Assembly (NCBI GenBank): GCA_003223295.1
Contig: QHYM01000318.1
Location: 1 to 46,972 of the forward strand
Direction: 5' to 3'
DNA length: 46,972 nt
Source: Acidobacteriota bacterium
GTDB lineage: Bacteria; Acidobacteriota; Terriglobia; Acidiferrales; UBA7541
The translations under genes and the position numbers were made by a program. Below the pieces are notes generated by a model that saw only the letters and a program-made list of their open reading frames with translations, did not search any database and had not been told where the DNA came from. This document shows, piece by piece, positions 1-7,354 of the stretch; the stretch's first letter is position 1, and each line of letters begins with the position of its first letter.

Positions 1-846
1 CTCACTGTGGGACACTCCGTGGCCGCCGCGCTCATCAGCACCTTGTGGGTAGGATTTGCCTGGGCCTGGGTTTCCGCACTCTCAAGAACTTCTACATTCC
101 AGGGATTGGACCAGCGATTCGCCCCCCATCTGCGCACCCTCTTCGGCGCCGGATTCTTGCTCTATTTGCTGGCCATCGCCTATCACTATGTGATTCTCTC
201 GCTGGAAGCCTCACGCGAAGCTGAAGCTCGTGCGTTGGAAACCAGCATCCAGGCGCGTGATGCCGAGTTGAAGGCCCTGAAAGCCCAGATCAATCCGCAC
301 TTCCTCTTCAACAGCCTGAATTCCATCAGCGCTTTGACCAGCATCGATGCATCGCGCGCGCGCGATATGTGCGTTCTGCTCGGTGACTTCTTGCGCTTAA
401 CTCTGGGCCTGGGCGAAAAAACCTCCGTGCGGCTTTCCGAGGAATTGGACTTGCTTCAAAAATACTTAGCCATTGAAATGGTCCGCTTTGGCACACGATT
501 GAAGATCCATGAGGAGATTCAGGAAGAGTCCAGGGGCTGCCTGCTTCCGCCTCTGCTGCTCCAGCCGCTGCTCGAGAACGCCGTTAAGCACGGCATCGCC
601 GGGCTTCCCGAAGGCGGCGATGTGCGCCTGTCCGCACAGCGACAGAACGGACGGCTGTCCATCCTCGTCGAGAATTCCTGGGACCCCGAAGCTCCGCCCC
701 GCCGCTCGGGCGGCCGTGGACTCAATAACGTGCAGCGTCGTCTGGAGGCGCGCTACGGAAAAGACGCCAGCCTGCGCGTGAACACCGAAGGCGAAGTTTT
801 TCAAGTCAGCCTGGATCTTCCAGCGGAAAGCGAGGAAAAAGCGTGA
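1..846 (+). CDS. LytS-type sensor histidine kinase, 5'-truncated by window edge
   Basis: This is a membrane sensor kinase that would phosphorylate the LytTR regulator encoded next. The frame is open to base 1 and the first in-window start is GTG at 7, so the true start probably lies upstream. Counting from that GTG, two hydrophobic segments (about 4-22 and 45-63) are followed by a charged helix (65-93). The His_kinase domain has the phospho-acceptor His98 in NPHFLFNSLNS. A HATPase domain has the N-box LLENAVKHG (about 188-196) and a glycine motif GGRGLNNV (about 235-242). This NPHFLFN type is the LytS/YehU class. Its stop overlaps the next gene's GTG (GTGA), so the two are translationally coupled. 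The missing N-terminus may hold further membrane segments or a ligand domain. Confidence 0.93.
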   Translation, partial: LTVGHSVAAALISTLWVGFAWAWVSALSRTSTFQGLDQRFAPHLRTLFGAGFLLYLLAIAYHYVILSLEASREAEARALETSIQARDAELKALKAQINPHFLFNSLNSISALTSIDASRARDMCVLLGDFLRLTLGLGEKTSVRLSEELDLLQKYLAIEMVRFGTRLKIHEEIQEESRGCLLPPLLLQPLLENAVKHGIAGLPEGGDVRLSAQRQNGRLSILVENSWDPEAPPRRSGGRGLNNVQRRLEARYGKDASLRVNTEGEVFQVSLDLPAESEEKA

Positions 847-1607
847 GCCCCGCGCCGGACAAAAAATGGAAGGCGCTCATCGTCGATGACGAAGAGCTCG
901 CGCGCCATGTCATTCGCGAGTATCTGCAATCTCATCCAGAGATCGAAGTCGCAGCCGAGTGCGTCAACGGAATGGAAGCCGTAAAAGCTGTTGCCGAACA
1001 CAAGCCGAATTTGATTTTCCTCGACGTGCAGATGCCGAAACTGACCGGCTTCGATGTCTTGGAACTGATTGGCACCGACGTGCCCGTCATCTTTGTAACC
1101 GCCTACGATCAATACGCCATGCGCGCCTTCGACGTCCACGCCGTCGATTATTTGTTGAAGCCCATCGGCCGCGAGCGCTTTGACGCCGCCCTGCAACGAG
1201 CGAAAACGCGTCTCGGTGAAAAAATGCCGTCCGCGCATGAGCTCGCTGCCGCGGCCCGTCCTCCGCAACAATTTCTCGAGCGCCTGGTGGTCAAGGACGG
1301 CACGCGCGTGACGCTCATTCCCGTCGCCAAGCTCGATTATGTCGAGGCCCAGGACGACTACGTCGCTCTCGCCAGTCAGGGAAAGAAACATCTCAAGCAG
1401 CAGACCATTACCAGCCTGGAAGCCTGCCTCGATCCAAACTGCTTCGTCCGCATTCACCGCTCTTATATTGTGAATTTGGAGAGGGTCGTGCGCATCGAGC
1501 CTTATGGAAAAGACAGCCGCCTGGCCATCCTCAGCGACGGCACGCGCCTGCTGGTGAGCCGCACTGGCTACGCACGTCTCCAGTCGCTCCTCGACGAGCG
1601 AAAGTAA
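843..1607 (+). CDS. LytTR-family response regulator
   Basis: This is a cytoplasmic DNA-binding response regulator, partner of the preceding LytS-type kinase, of 254 aa as usual for the LytR/AlgR family. The receiver domain (about 10-125) has the acidic pair D15-D16, phospho-acceptor D61 (FLDVQMP), T86 and K106 (LLKP), all expected residues. The LytTR DNA-binding domain occupies about 150-250 (LVVKDGTRVTLIPVAKLDYVEAQDDYV, and FVRIHRSYIVNLERV). Start is GTG at 843, overlapping the kinase stop by four bases. Regulated targets cannot be read from the sequence. No obvious rightward target gene follows, because the next gene is on the opposite strand. Confidence 0.95.
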   Translation: MSPAPDKKWKALIVDDEELARHVIREYLQSHPEIEVAAECVNGMEAVKAVAEHKPNLIFLDVQMPKLTGFDVLELIGTDVPVIFVTAYDQYAMRAFDVHAVDYLLKPIGRERFDAALQRAKTRLGEKMPSAHELAAAARPPQQFLERLVVKDGTRVTLIPVAKLDYVEAQDDYVALASQGKKHLKQQTITSLEACLDPNCFVRIHRSYIVNLERVVRIEPYGKDSRLAILSDGTRLLVSRTGYARLQSLLDERK

Positions 1608-1777
1608 CCTCTTTCAGTAAGCAGGGTAACGGTCTTATACAGGGTGCCCGGACGATCCGATCTATGAAATGCAACATGCGCGCGCTGCCGGAGAAATGCA
1701 CGCGCACGGCACCTTTACTTTTGCAAAAGAAGCGGTGAGCCCCCGGGAGGTCAGCCACATTTTCAGCGCTTGATCCG

Positions 1778-2443
1778 TCAGCCCAGCTTCTTCACCCAAA
1801 TGCGGCTCGTGGCGGGCTTGCCAAGATGGACAGTCTTTCCCTCCACGCGCAACGTCATGGTTTCATCGTACTCGCGGTTCAGCACGTCTACGGTCGTGGC
1901 GGGCCGCAGGTGCAGCCCTTCCAAAAATTCTAAAAACTGGCCATCCTTTTCGTACACGCAAAGGATTTCGCCGGAGTCCTTCGCGCGCAAATCCGCAAGC
2001 AGCACCGCGCCTTGCTTTCGCAGCGTCGCGATGCCCCCGCGCATTGGCACACCATGCGGGCAGCTCTTTTTGTCCCCGAAGCGTTTGATCAGCAGCGCTT
2101 CCACCTCGGGTGAAATTGCATGCTCGAGGCGTTCGGCTTCATCGTGCGCTTTGGCCCAGGAAAGCCCGATTACGTCCGTCAGCAGCATTTCCGCAAGCTG
2201 GTGGCGTAGAGCAAGATGCTCCGCAAACTTTCTGCCCTTCTGTGTGAGGGCAATTTGCCCGCTGCGGTGCACGCGCACGTGCCCGTCGCGCGTCATGCGT
2301 TTCAGCGCCGCCGTCACCGCGGGCGGAGTGACCTGCAATTCCTCGGCGAGCCGCGCGCTGATCGGCGTCTGGTTCTCTTCCAGCATTTCCCAAATCGCCT
2401 TCAGGTAATCTTCTTGCGATACGCTGGTTTTTTCTCGCCGCAA
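1778..2443 (-). CDS. DtxR/MntR-family metal-dependent repressor with FeoA-like tail
   Basis: This is a metal-sensing transcriptional repressor of 221 aa. An N-terminal winged helix (about 8-70; ISARLAEELQVTPPAVTAALKRM) is followed by the dimerisation and metal-binding helices (75-140) and a C-terminal FeoA/SH3-like part. The ligand region is H100-D-E-A-E104-R-L-E107-H108. The position that is Cys102 in DtxR/IdeR is Glu here, and the N-terminal ligand is Asp12 rather than Met, which resembles Mn-sensing MntR. However, the residue matching MntR Glu11 is Lys15. A C128-P-H130 motif follows. It is the last gene of the pdx operon, nine bases after the phosphatase gene. Metal preference (Mn or Fe) is inference. 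No metal transporter gene is visible in the window. Confidence 0.9.
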   Translation of the reverse strand: MRREKTSVSQEDYLKAIWEMLEENQTPISARLAEELQVTPPAVTAALKRMTRDGHVRVHRSGQIALTQKGRKFAEHLALRHQLAEMLLTDVIGLSWAKAHDEAERLEHAISPEVEALLIKRFGDKKSCPHGVPMRGGIATLRKQGAVLLADLRAKDSGEILCVYEKDGQFLEFLEGLHLRPATTVDVLNREYDETMTLRVEGKTVHLGKPATSRIWVKKLG

Positions 2444-2452
2444 ACACAGCTC

Positions 2453-2920
2453 CTACCGTGCCGCTCTCTGGCTCATCCGTTTTCCCCGCAAACTGAGCAC
2501 GAGTTGATTCACGCGCCGCCGGATTCCTTCGAAAACGCGCTGATATGTTTCCGGATCCTCGCCATAAGGATCCTGCACGATCCAATCTTCAACTTTTTCA
2601 AGGCCGCGAAAAATGTCCTCGCGCGATCTTCCGGTCATGTTGATAATGAGTTCCGCTGCCTCCGTGGCCGCTCGCGTGAGAATGCTGGACGTCAGCCCAT
2701 TCGTGGAATAGCCGTTCTTCATGAGCGTCTGCTTCGTGAGCTCCGCAAGGTATCCCAGGGGGGACAATCCCGCGCTGGAGGGCTCCATCACGTCGGCGGC
2801 GTCGTAGCGCGCAATCGCTTCCGCCATGGGACTCCGGCAGGCGTTCCCAACGCACACGAACAGGACTCGCACGCGGTGGGAGCGTGACGTCCCCGGTGCT
2901 GCTGGTTTTTCCTTTTTCAC
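2453..2920 (-). CDS. Low-molecular-weight protein tyrosine phosphatase / arsenate reductase-like
   Basis: This is a 155-aa cytosolic phosphatase-fold protein. The P-loop CVGNACRS begins at Cys23 and fits CX5R (Cys23 to Arg29), with an extra Cys28. The general-acid loop is WIVQDPYGED, with Asp117 as the likely acid. These are the hallmarks of the LMW-PTP family, which includes thioredoxin-linked ArsC. The sequence alone does not separate protein-phosphatase from arsenate-reductase activity. Its ATG overlaps the pdxT stop by four bases, and it is followed nine bases later by the DtxR-like regulator, so it is co-transcribed with the vitamin B6 genes. A role in dephosphorylating a small phosphate ester is conceivable, but nothing in the sequence shows it. 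Confidence 0.9.
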   Translation of the reverse strand: MKKEKPAAPGTSRSHRVRVLFVCVGNACRSPMAEAIARYDAADVMEPSSAGLSPLGYLAELTKQTLMKNGYSTNGLTSSILTRAATEAAELIINMTGRSREDIFRGLEKVEDWIVQDPYGEDPETYQRVFEGIRRRVNQLVLSLRGKRMSQRAAR

Positions 2921-3522
2921 GATGAGGACTTGCCGCCGTTCGTTGGCTGCTTTGCTCTTGCCTTTGCCAGGCTCAGAAAATGTTCGTGCACTGTCGTGTC
3001 GTCCGTCAATTCGGGATGAAAGGTCGCCGCCATGATATTTTCGCGCTGCACCAGCGCCGGTTTCCCCGCGTATTCCGCAAGAACCTTTACGCCCGGTCCG
3101 GCGCGTTCAATCACCGGTCCGCGAATAAATACCATTTCGAGCGGCTCTTTTTTGAGCACCGTGGGCCCGCTCACCACGTCGCTGGCGATTTGCCGCCCGT
3201 ACGCGTTTCGAACCACGGTCATGTCCATGAGATGCAACGAGTCTTGCTCCGGGTGCCTCACGTCGCTGGCGAGGAGGATGGCCCCGGCGCACGTTCCAAA
3301 AATGGCTCCGCCGCGCTCGGCAAATTTCACAATCTTGTCGGCCAGCCCTTCTTCCTGCAAGAATTTGAGTTGTGTCGTGCTTTCTCCGCCCGGAAGAATC
3401 AGGCCGTCGCAGCCTTCAAGATCGGCGGGAGTGCGCACTTCGGCGGTTTGCGCGCCGAGCTGTTCCAGCATCGTCGCGTGCGCTTCGAAATCTCCCTGCA
3501 CTGCCAAAATGCCGATCTTCAC
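2917..3522 (-). CDS. pdxT: Pyridoxal 5'-phosphate synthase glutaminase subunit PdxT
   Basis: PdxT hydrolyses glutamine and channels ammonia to PdxS in the ribose-5-phosphate-dependent route to PLP. The 201-aa protein is a class I glutamine amidotransferase. The nucleophile is Cys78 in FGTCAGAI, and the His169/Glu171 pair lies in TFHPELT. The PdxT motif LPGGEST is at about 43-49. I chose the GTG at 3522 because the product then begins MKIGILAVQGDFEAH as in the family, and GAGG lies eight bases upstream. An ATG 90 bases further upstream would add an unconserved tail overlapping pdxS. It lies 83 bases after pdxS and overlaps the phosphatase gene by four bases. Confidence 0.96.
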   Translation of the reverse strand: MKIGILAVQGDFEAHATMLEQLGAQTAEVRTPADLEGCDGLILPGGESTTQLKFLQEEGLADKIVKFAERGGAIFGTCAGAILLASDVRHPEQDSLHLMDMTVVRNAYGRQIASDVVSGPTVLKKEPLEMVFIRGPVIERAGPGVKVLAEYAGKPALVQRENIMAATFHPELTDDTTVHEHFLSLAKARAKQPTNGGKSSS

Positions 3523-3605
3523 TTCAATCGCCTCGAAATAACGCGCTCCGCGACTCGAAGCCCTCTGGCTTGAACGCTGAGAAACTGATGACTGAAAACC
3601 TCTCT

Positions 3606-4526
3606 TCACCATCCGCGCGTCGACAGCATGTCTTTTTCTTCCAACTGCCGCACGTCCAAGCCGCGCATGGCCTCGCCCAACTCTTCGTGCGCTTCGAGCA
3701 CCGCCTTGGCATCTTCAAAGTGCGTGGTCGACTTCACAACCGCCTTCGCGCGCGCCTCGGGATCGCTGGACTTGAAAATCCCCGACCCGACGAACACCGC
3801 CTCCGCGCCCAGCCTCCGTACTAACGCGGCGTCCGCCGGCGTGGCGATTCCACCCGCAGAAAAATTCGGTACCGGCAATTTCCCAGTCTTCGCGATTTGA
3901 CGGACCAGATCTAGCGGAGCGCCCAACTCTTTCGCTTCGTGCATCAATTCGTCGTCGCGCATGGTGGTGAGCTTCTTCATCTGGCTCACGATGGTGCGCA
4001 TGTGCCGCACCGCCTCGACGACGTTGCCCGAGCCGGCTTCGCCCTTCGTTCGAATCATCGCCGCGCCTTCCGCGATGCGCCGCAGCGCTTCGCCCAGATT
4101 GCGCGCCCCACAAACGAACGGAACGCGGTAATCATGCTTCCAGATGTGGTTCTCTTCGTCGGCAGGCGTGAGCACTTCGCTCTCGTCAATGAAGTCCACT
4201 TCGAGCGCTTGCAGAACTTCCGCTTCCGCAAAATGTCCGATGCGCACCTTGGCCATCACCGGAATCGTGACCGTGGCCATGATTTCGCGAATCACTTTGA
4301 TGGACGCCATCCGCGCCACGCCGCCCTCTTTGCGGATGTCCGACGGCACGCGCTCCAGTGCCATCACCGCGCATGCTCCCGCGTTTTCGGCGATTTTCGC
4401 CTGCTCCGCGTTGGTGACGTCCATGATCACGCCGCCTTTGAGCATTTCGGCGAGACCCACTTTCACGCGCCACTCATTCGAGCCTTTGCTGCCGTTGCCG
4501 CTGCCGTTTGGCTTTTTCACTTCCAT
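3606..4526 (-). CDS. pdxS: Pyridoxal 5'-phosphate synthase subunit PdxS
   Basis: PdxS is the TIM-barrel synthase that makes PLP from ribose 5-phosphate, glyceraldehyde 3-phosphate and ammonia supplied by PdxT. The 306-aa protein carries the catalytic lysines at K93 (VMAKVRIGH) and K161 (IRTKGEAG) and the conserved Asp36, all offset by 12 from the Bacillus subtilis numbering (K81, K149, D24). The first ~20 residues (a Gly/Asn/Ser/Lys-rich tail) are a variable extension. It sits 55 bases after the thioesterase gene and 83 before pdxT. Length and motifs are complete, so this should be a functional DXP-independent PLP synthase. I see no pdxA or pdxJ in the window. Confidence 0.98.
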   Translation of the reverse strand: MEVKKPNGSGNGSKGSNEWRVKVGLAEMLKGGVIMDVTNAEQAKIAENAGACAVMALERVPSDIRKEGGVARMASIKVIREIMATVTIPVMAKVRIGHFAEAEVLQALEVDFIDESEVLTPADEENHIWKHDYRVPFVCGARNLGEALRRIAEGAAMIRTKGEAGSGNVVEAVRHMRTIVSQMKKLTTMRDDELMHEAKELGAPLDLVRQIAKTGKLPVPNFSAGGIATPADAALVRRLGAEAVFVGSGIFKSSDPEARAKAVVKSTTHFEDAKAVLEAHEELGEAMRGLDVRQLEEKDMLSTRGW

Positions 4527-4581
4527 ATTCCTTCTCCTCTCAATCCGAAAACTTTTCCACGTTCTTCACACCCAATGTCTG

Positions 4582-5013
4582 CTATTTCCGGCTAATCACC
4601 ACGAATCGCCCTTTGCCCCGCGCCAGCACGTCGCCGCTCTCGTTTCGAATCTCGCCGGTCATGAACAAATTCCTTCCCTGCATTTCGGACTCGCGTCCTT
4701 CCACGACAATTTCGTTCTCCACTTTAACCGGCTTCAGATACTCCACCGTTAATTCCGCGGTCACGGCGCGAACGTCGCGGAACCGGCAAACCTTGCCCAT
4801 CGCTTCATCCAGCAGCAGCGCGATGATTCCGCCGTGCGCGAATCCCCCGCCGCCTTGATACCGCTCGCCCAGCACGAACCGCCCCATGATCCTGCGGTTT
4901 ACGTTGTCCTGTTCGAACGTCAGCTTCATTCCGCCGGCGTTGGCCCCGCCGCAGCCAAAGCATTGGTTCGTCGGATTCGGCTCCAGCCTGACGGTGTCAG
5001 CCACTGCCTTCAC
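4582..5013 (-). CDS. PaaI/YbgC-like hotdog-fold thioesterase
   Basis: This is a predicted acyl-CoA-type thioesterase of 143 aa. The N-terminal NQCFGCG motif (Cys18 and Cys21) followed by NAGGMKL, and the core GGFAHGGIIALLLDEAMG (about 57-72), are typical of the 4HBT/PaaI hotdog superfamily, where the HGG loop and the acidic residue on the long helix form the active site. Its ATG overlaps the pdxR stop by four bases, so it is translationally coupled to that regulator and precedes pdxS by 55 bases. The substrate is unknown. Its place inside a PLP operon is unusual and no link is established. Confidence 0.88.
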   Translation of the reverse strand: MKAVADTVRLEPNPTNQCFGCGGANAGGMKLTFEQDNVNRRIMGRFVLGERYQGGGGFAHGGIIALLLDEAMGKVCRFRDVRAVTAELTVEYLKPVKVENEIVVEGRESEMQGRNLFMTGEIRNESGDVLARGKGRFVVISRK

Positions 5014-6554
5014 ACCAACGCCACGCGGCTGCGTTCCGCTCGCCGCACGCCGCGCTGCCGCTTGCGCATCTCCACCTTCAGCATTTCCGCCAACGTCGCC
5101 ACGCCACGCGCAATTTGCTTTTCATCCAGGCTGGCAAAGCCGAGCCGCAGCGTATTCGGCAGCGGGCTTTGCACGTAGAAGTAGCGCCCCGGCGCAAACA
5201 GCACGCCGCGCTCCTTCACGTGAATCAGGAGTTCGCTCGCGTCGAATCCGGGCGGCAATTCCAGCCACATGCACATCCCGCCTTCCGGCCGCACCCAGCG
5301 CGTGCCTTCCGGCATGTGCTTCCGCAAAGCTTCATCCAGCGCCGCTAGCCGCGCGGTATAGATTTTGCGCATCTTGGCCAGGTGTTTGCTGAAAAGCCCG
5401 CGCCGCAAAAATTCCGCCAGCGTTGCTTGCGCCAATTGGTCGGTGTGCAGGTCGGTCGTCTGCTTGACCACGCGCAACCGCTCGATCGCCTGCGGGGGAG
5501 CGACAATCCAGCCCACACGCAATCCCGGAAACGCCACCTTCGCGAAGCTGTCGATGTGAATCACCAGATTCGAACGGTCCAGTTGTTTCAGCGAAGGGAT
5601 GCGTTCTTCCCGCGCATGCAGCCGCGCATAAATATGATCCTCGACCACGGGCACCTGGTAGCGCCCCGCCAGTTCCAGCAATTTTCGCCGCGAAGCCAGC
5701 GGCATCGACACGCCCGTAGGATTCTGAAAATCCGGAGTCAGCAGAATCAGCTTCACGCGATTCGCCGCCAGCGTCGCTTCCAGCGCTTCTAGGTCGAGCC
5801 CCAACGAGGTCCCCGGCTCCGCGTGCATGCGCACCGGGACGCTCAGGCAGCGCGCCCGCGCTCCGTGAAAAATCGCCACAGCGCCGGGATACGTCGGGTT
5901 CTCCATGATGACCGAGTCTCCCGGACGCACGAACGCCTTGCTGATCAAATCAAAGGACTGCTGGCACCCGTCGGTGATGAGCAGGTTCTCATCTTTCGCA
6001 GTGATTCCGTCGTGATGCAACAGTTCCAGCAAGGCGGCCTTCAACGGGGGATAGCCGTCCGAGGGGCCCAGAGTCAAGACGTCCGTGCCTTCGCGCCGCA
6101 GCACGGCGTTTACGCAAATCTGCAACTCGTCAATGGGGAAAAATTCCGGCGCGGGACACGCCATCACGAAAGACAAAGCATTTCCCGGCACCCCCGCGGT
6201 CAGCCGGCTCAGTACCTCTTCTCCGCGTTCATCGGCAAACAGCAGTTCCCAACGAACGCCTCCGTTGCCACTCAGCACCGGCGGAGCAGGCGGCGTGATT
6301 TTCAGGCCGTTGCCATTTCCCTTGATGAACGTGCCGCGGCCCACGTGCCCTTGAATCAACCCTTCCGATTCCAATTCCGCGTACGCGTTCGCCACCGTGG
6401 TGCGGTGTACGCCCAGCATGGTGGCCAGTTCGCGGCTTGCCGGAATGCGGTCGCCCGGGCGCAAATCACCGGCATGCACCAGGGCGCGCAATTGATCGCG
6501 AAGCTGAACATATAGAGGGACGTGGCTTTGTGGCTGGAGATGAAGTGGAAGCAT
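5010..6554 (-). CDS. pdxR: MocR-family regulator, probable PdxR (GntR HTH + aminotransferase fold)
   Basis: MocR regulators fuse a GntR winged helix to a class I aminotransferase-like domain that senses PLP. In this 514-aa protein the wHTH spans about 10-78 (RIPASRELATMLGVHRTTVANAYAELE). The aminotransferase domain spans about 110-500 and keeps the PLP contacts: DFQNPTG (Asn278), Asp306 in VVEDHIY, the Schiff-base Lys339 in DSFAKVAFPGLRVGW and Arg346. In known systems PdxR activates pdxST when PLP is low and usually represses itself. Here it leads the same transcript as pdxST rather than being divergent, and a palindromic operator lies just upstream of its start. The name PdxR rests on this context. 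Confidence 0.9.
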   Translation of the reverse strand: MLPLHLQPQSHVPLYVQLRDQLRALVHAGDLRPGDRIPASRELATMLGVHRTTVANAYAELESEGLIQGHVGRGTFIKGNGNGLKITPPAPPVLSGNGGVRWELLFADERGEEVLSRLTAGVPGNALSFVMACPAPEFFPIDELQICVNAVLRREGTDVLTLGPSDGYPPLKAALLELLHHDGITAKDENLLITDGCQQSFDLISKAFVRPGDSVIMENPTYPGAVAIFHGARARCLSVPVRMHAEPGTSLGLDLEALEATLAANRVKLILLTPDFQNPTGVSMPLASRRKLLELAGRYQVPVVEDHIYARLHAREERIPSLKQLDRSNLVIHIDSFAKVAFPGLRVGWIVAPPQAIERLRVVKQTTDLHTDQLAQATLAEFLRRGLFSKHLAKMRKIYTARLAALDEALRKHMPEGTRWVRPEGGMCMWLELPPGFDASELLIHVKERGVLFAPGRYFYVQSPLPNTLRLGFASLDEKQIARGVATLAEMLKVEMRKRQRGVRRAERSRVALV

Positions 6555-6568
6555 TGTCTCTCACCCTC

Positions 6569-6609
6569 AGCCAATTGTAGCAGAGATTGGCCTGCTACAA
6601 GAGCCAATT
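6569..6609 (-). promoter_or_regulatory. Probable PdxR operator and promoter of the pdx operon
   Basis: Two perfect 9-base arms, TTGTAGCAG (6575-6583) and CTGCTACAA (6592-6600), form an inverted repeat around an 8-base spacer. GCCAAT occurs three times: at 6570-6575, inverted at 6586-6591, and at 6603-6608, with 16-17 base spacing. The repeats cover a minus-strand -10-like TACAAT (6579 to 6574) and a -35-like TTGTAG (6600 to 6595) only 15 bases apart, which is short. The site ends 15 bases before the pdxR ATG at 6554. Mixed direct and inverted repeats are typical of MocR/PdxR operators, so PdxR is the likely binder. Confidence 0.65.
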
Positions 6610-6729
6610 TGTCTTCCGCGATTTGGGCCTCCGGCTCAAACGAAAAGGGTAGCGCGATTTCCCCGCTCATCGTCAGCCTGCCCTTCAAAACCCATGAGAC
6701 CACGCTTTAGGGGCTTTAGGGGTGGCTGC

Positions 6730-6758
6730 TTGACACTGGCTTCTTTCACTTCTAGGCT
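6730..6758 (+). promoter_or_regulatory. Possible promoter of the parDE module (leaderless)
   Basis: TTGACA (6730-6735) is a perfect -35 box. Seventeen bases downstream lies a weak -10 match, TAGGCT (6753-6758). Only seven bases separate it from the ATG at 6766, so transcription would start at or next to the start codon. No Shine-Dalgarno sequence is visible, which agrees with a leaderless message. Confidence 0.4.
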
Positions 6759-6765
6759 TGAGAAT

Positions 6766-7047
6766 ATGGAAGTCCGATTGAGTCCCGACCAGGAAGCCTT
6801 CATCCGCCGGGCCATCGAGTCCGGCCGGTTTCACCGCACCGAGGATGCCATACAGGAAGCGCTATCGCTGTGGGAAGAACGCGAGCGCAGGCGCACTGAA
6901 ATCCTGGCGGCTGCGGGCACTGCGGAAGCTTCCCTTGCCCGTGGCGAGGGCCGCGTGCTCACACAACAGTCTATGCGAGAGCTCGCCGATGAAGTAAAAC
7001 AGCGCGGCCAGGCCCGCCTTGCTTCCGAACCAGAATCACGCCGCTAA
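6766..7047 (+). CDS. ParD/CopG-like ribbon-helix-helix antitoxin
   Basis: This small protein of 93 aa starts at the ATG at 6766 with MEVRLSPDQEAFIRRAIESGRF and continues with HRTEDAIQEALSLWEERERRR. This beta-strand/helix/helix layout is the ParD-type ribbon-helix-helix fold. The C-terminal part is charged and helical and would wrap the toxin. It would bind DNA to repress its own promoter and neutralise the ParE toxin. The stop and the toxin ATG share one base (TAATG). The antitoxin is intact while the toxin frame is broken. A start further upstream in the same frame (6694) would add unconserved residues. Confidence 0.85.
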   Translation: MEVRLSPDQEAFIRRAIESGRFHRTEDAIQEALSLWEERERRRTEILAAAGTAEASLARGEGRVLTQQSMRELADEVKQRGQARLASEPESRR

Positions 7048-7339
7048 TGGCTCATTGCCTTGCTCCAGAAGTTGAAACTGAGCTGGACGAAATCTGGTAT
7101 TACACCGCCCGAGAGAGCGGCAGCACCCAAATCGCCAACCGCCTCATTGATTCCATCACAGAGCGCTTTTTCCTTCTCGCTGGCTTCCCTACGCAGGCCG
7201 CCTTCGCAACGATTTACGGCCCGGTTTGCGCAGCTTTCCTGTCGGAGACTCGGTCATCTTCTACCGCATCGCGGGGGAGGACGTGCACATTCTCCACGTG
7301 GTACACGGCAGACGTGACATTGAAACGCAAATGGGCTAA
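7047..7339 (+). pseudogene. ParE/RelE-family toxin, frameshifted
   Basis: The first 48 codons (LAPEVETELDEIWYYTARESGS, then NRLIDSITERFFLLAGFP) read as a ParE N-terminus. After about 7188-7190 the family sequence continues only in another frame: YAGRLRNDLRPGLRSFPVGD, then SVIFYRIAGEDVHILHVVHG and RRDIETQMG, stopping with TAA at 7337-7339. One base appears to be missing around the FPY codons. The original frame runs on to a meaningless C-terminus ending at 7361. If the lesion is real, the toxin lacks its C-terminal catalytic strands and would be inactive. A sequencing or assembly error is the main alternative. The gene begins one base into the antitoxin stop codon. Confidence 0.85.
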
Positions 7340-7354
7340 TTCCTTTTGGAGACC

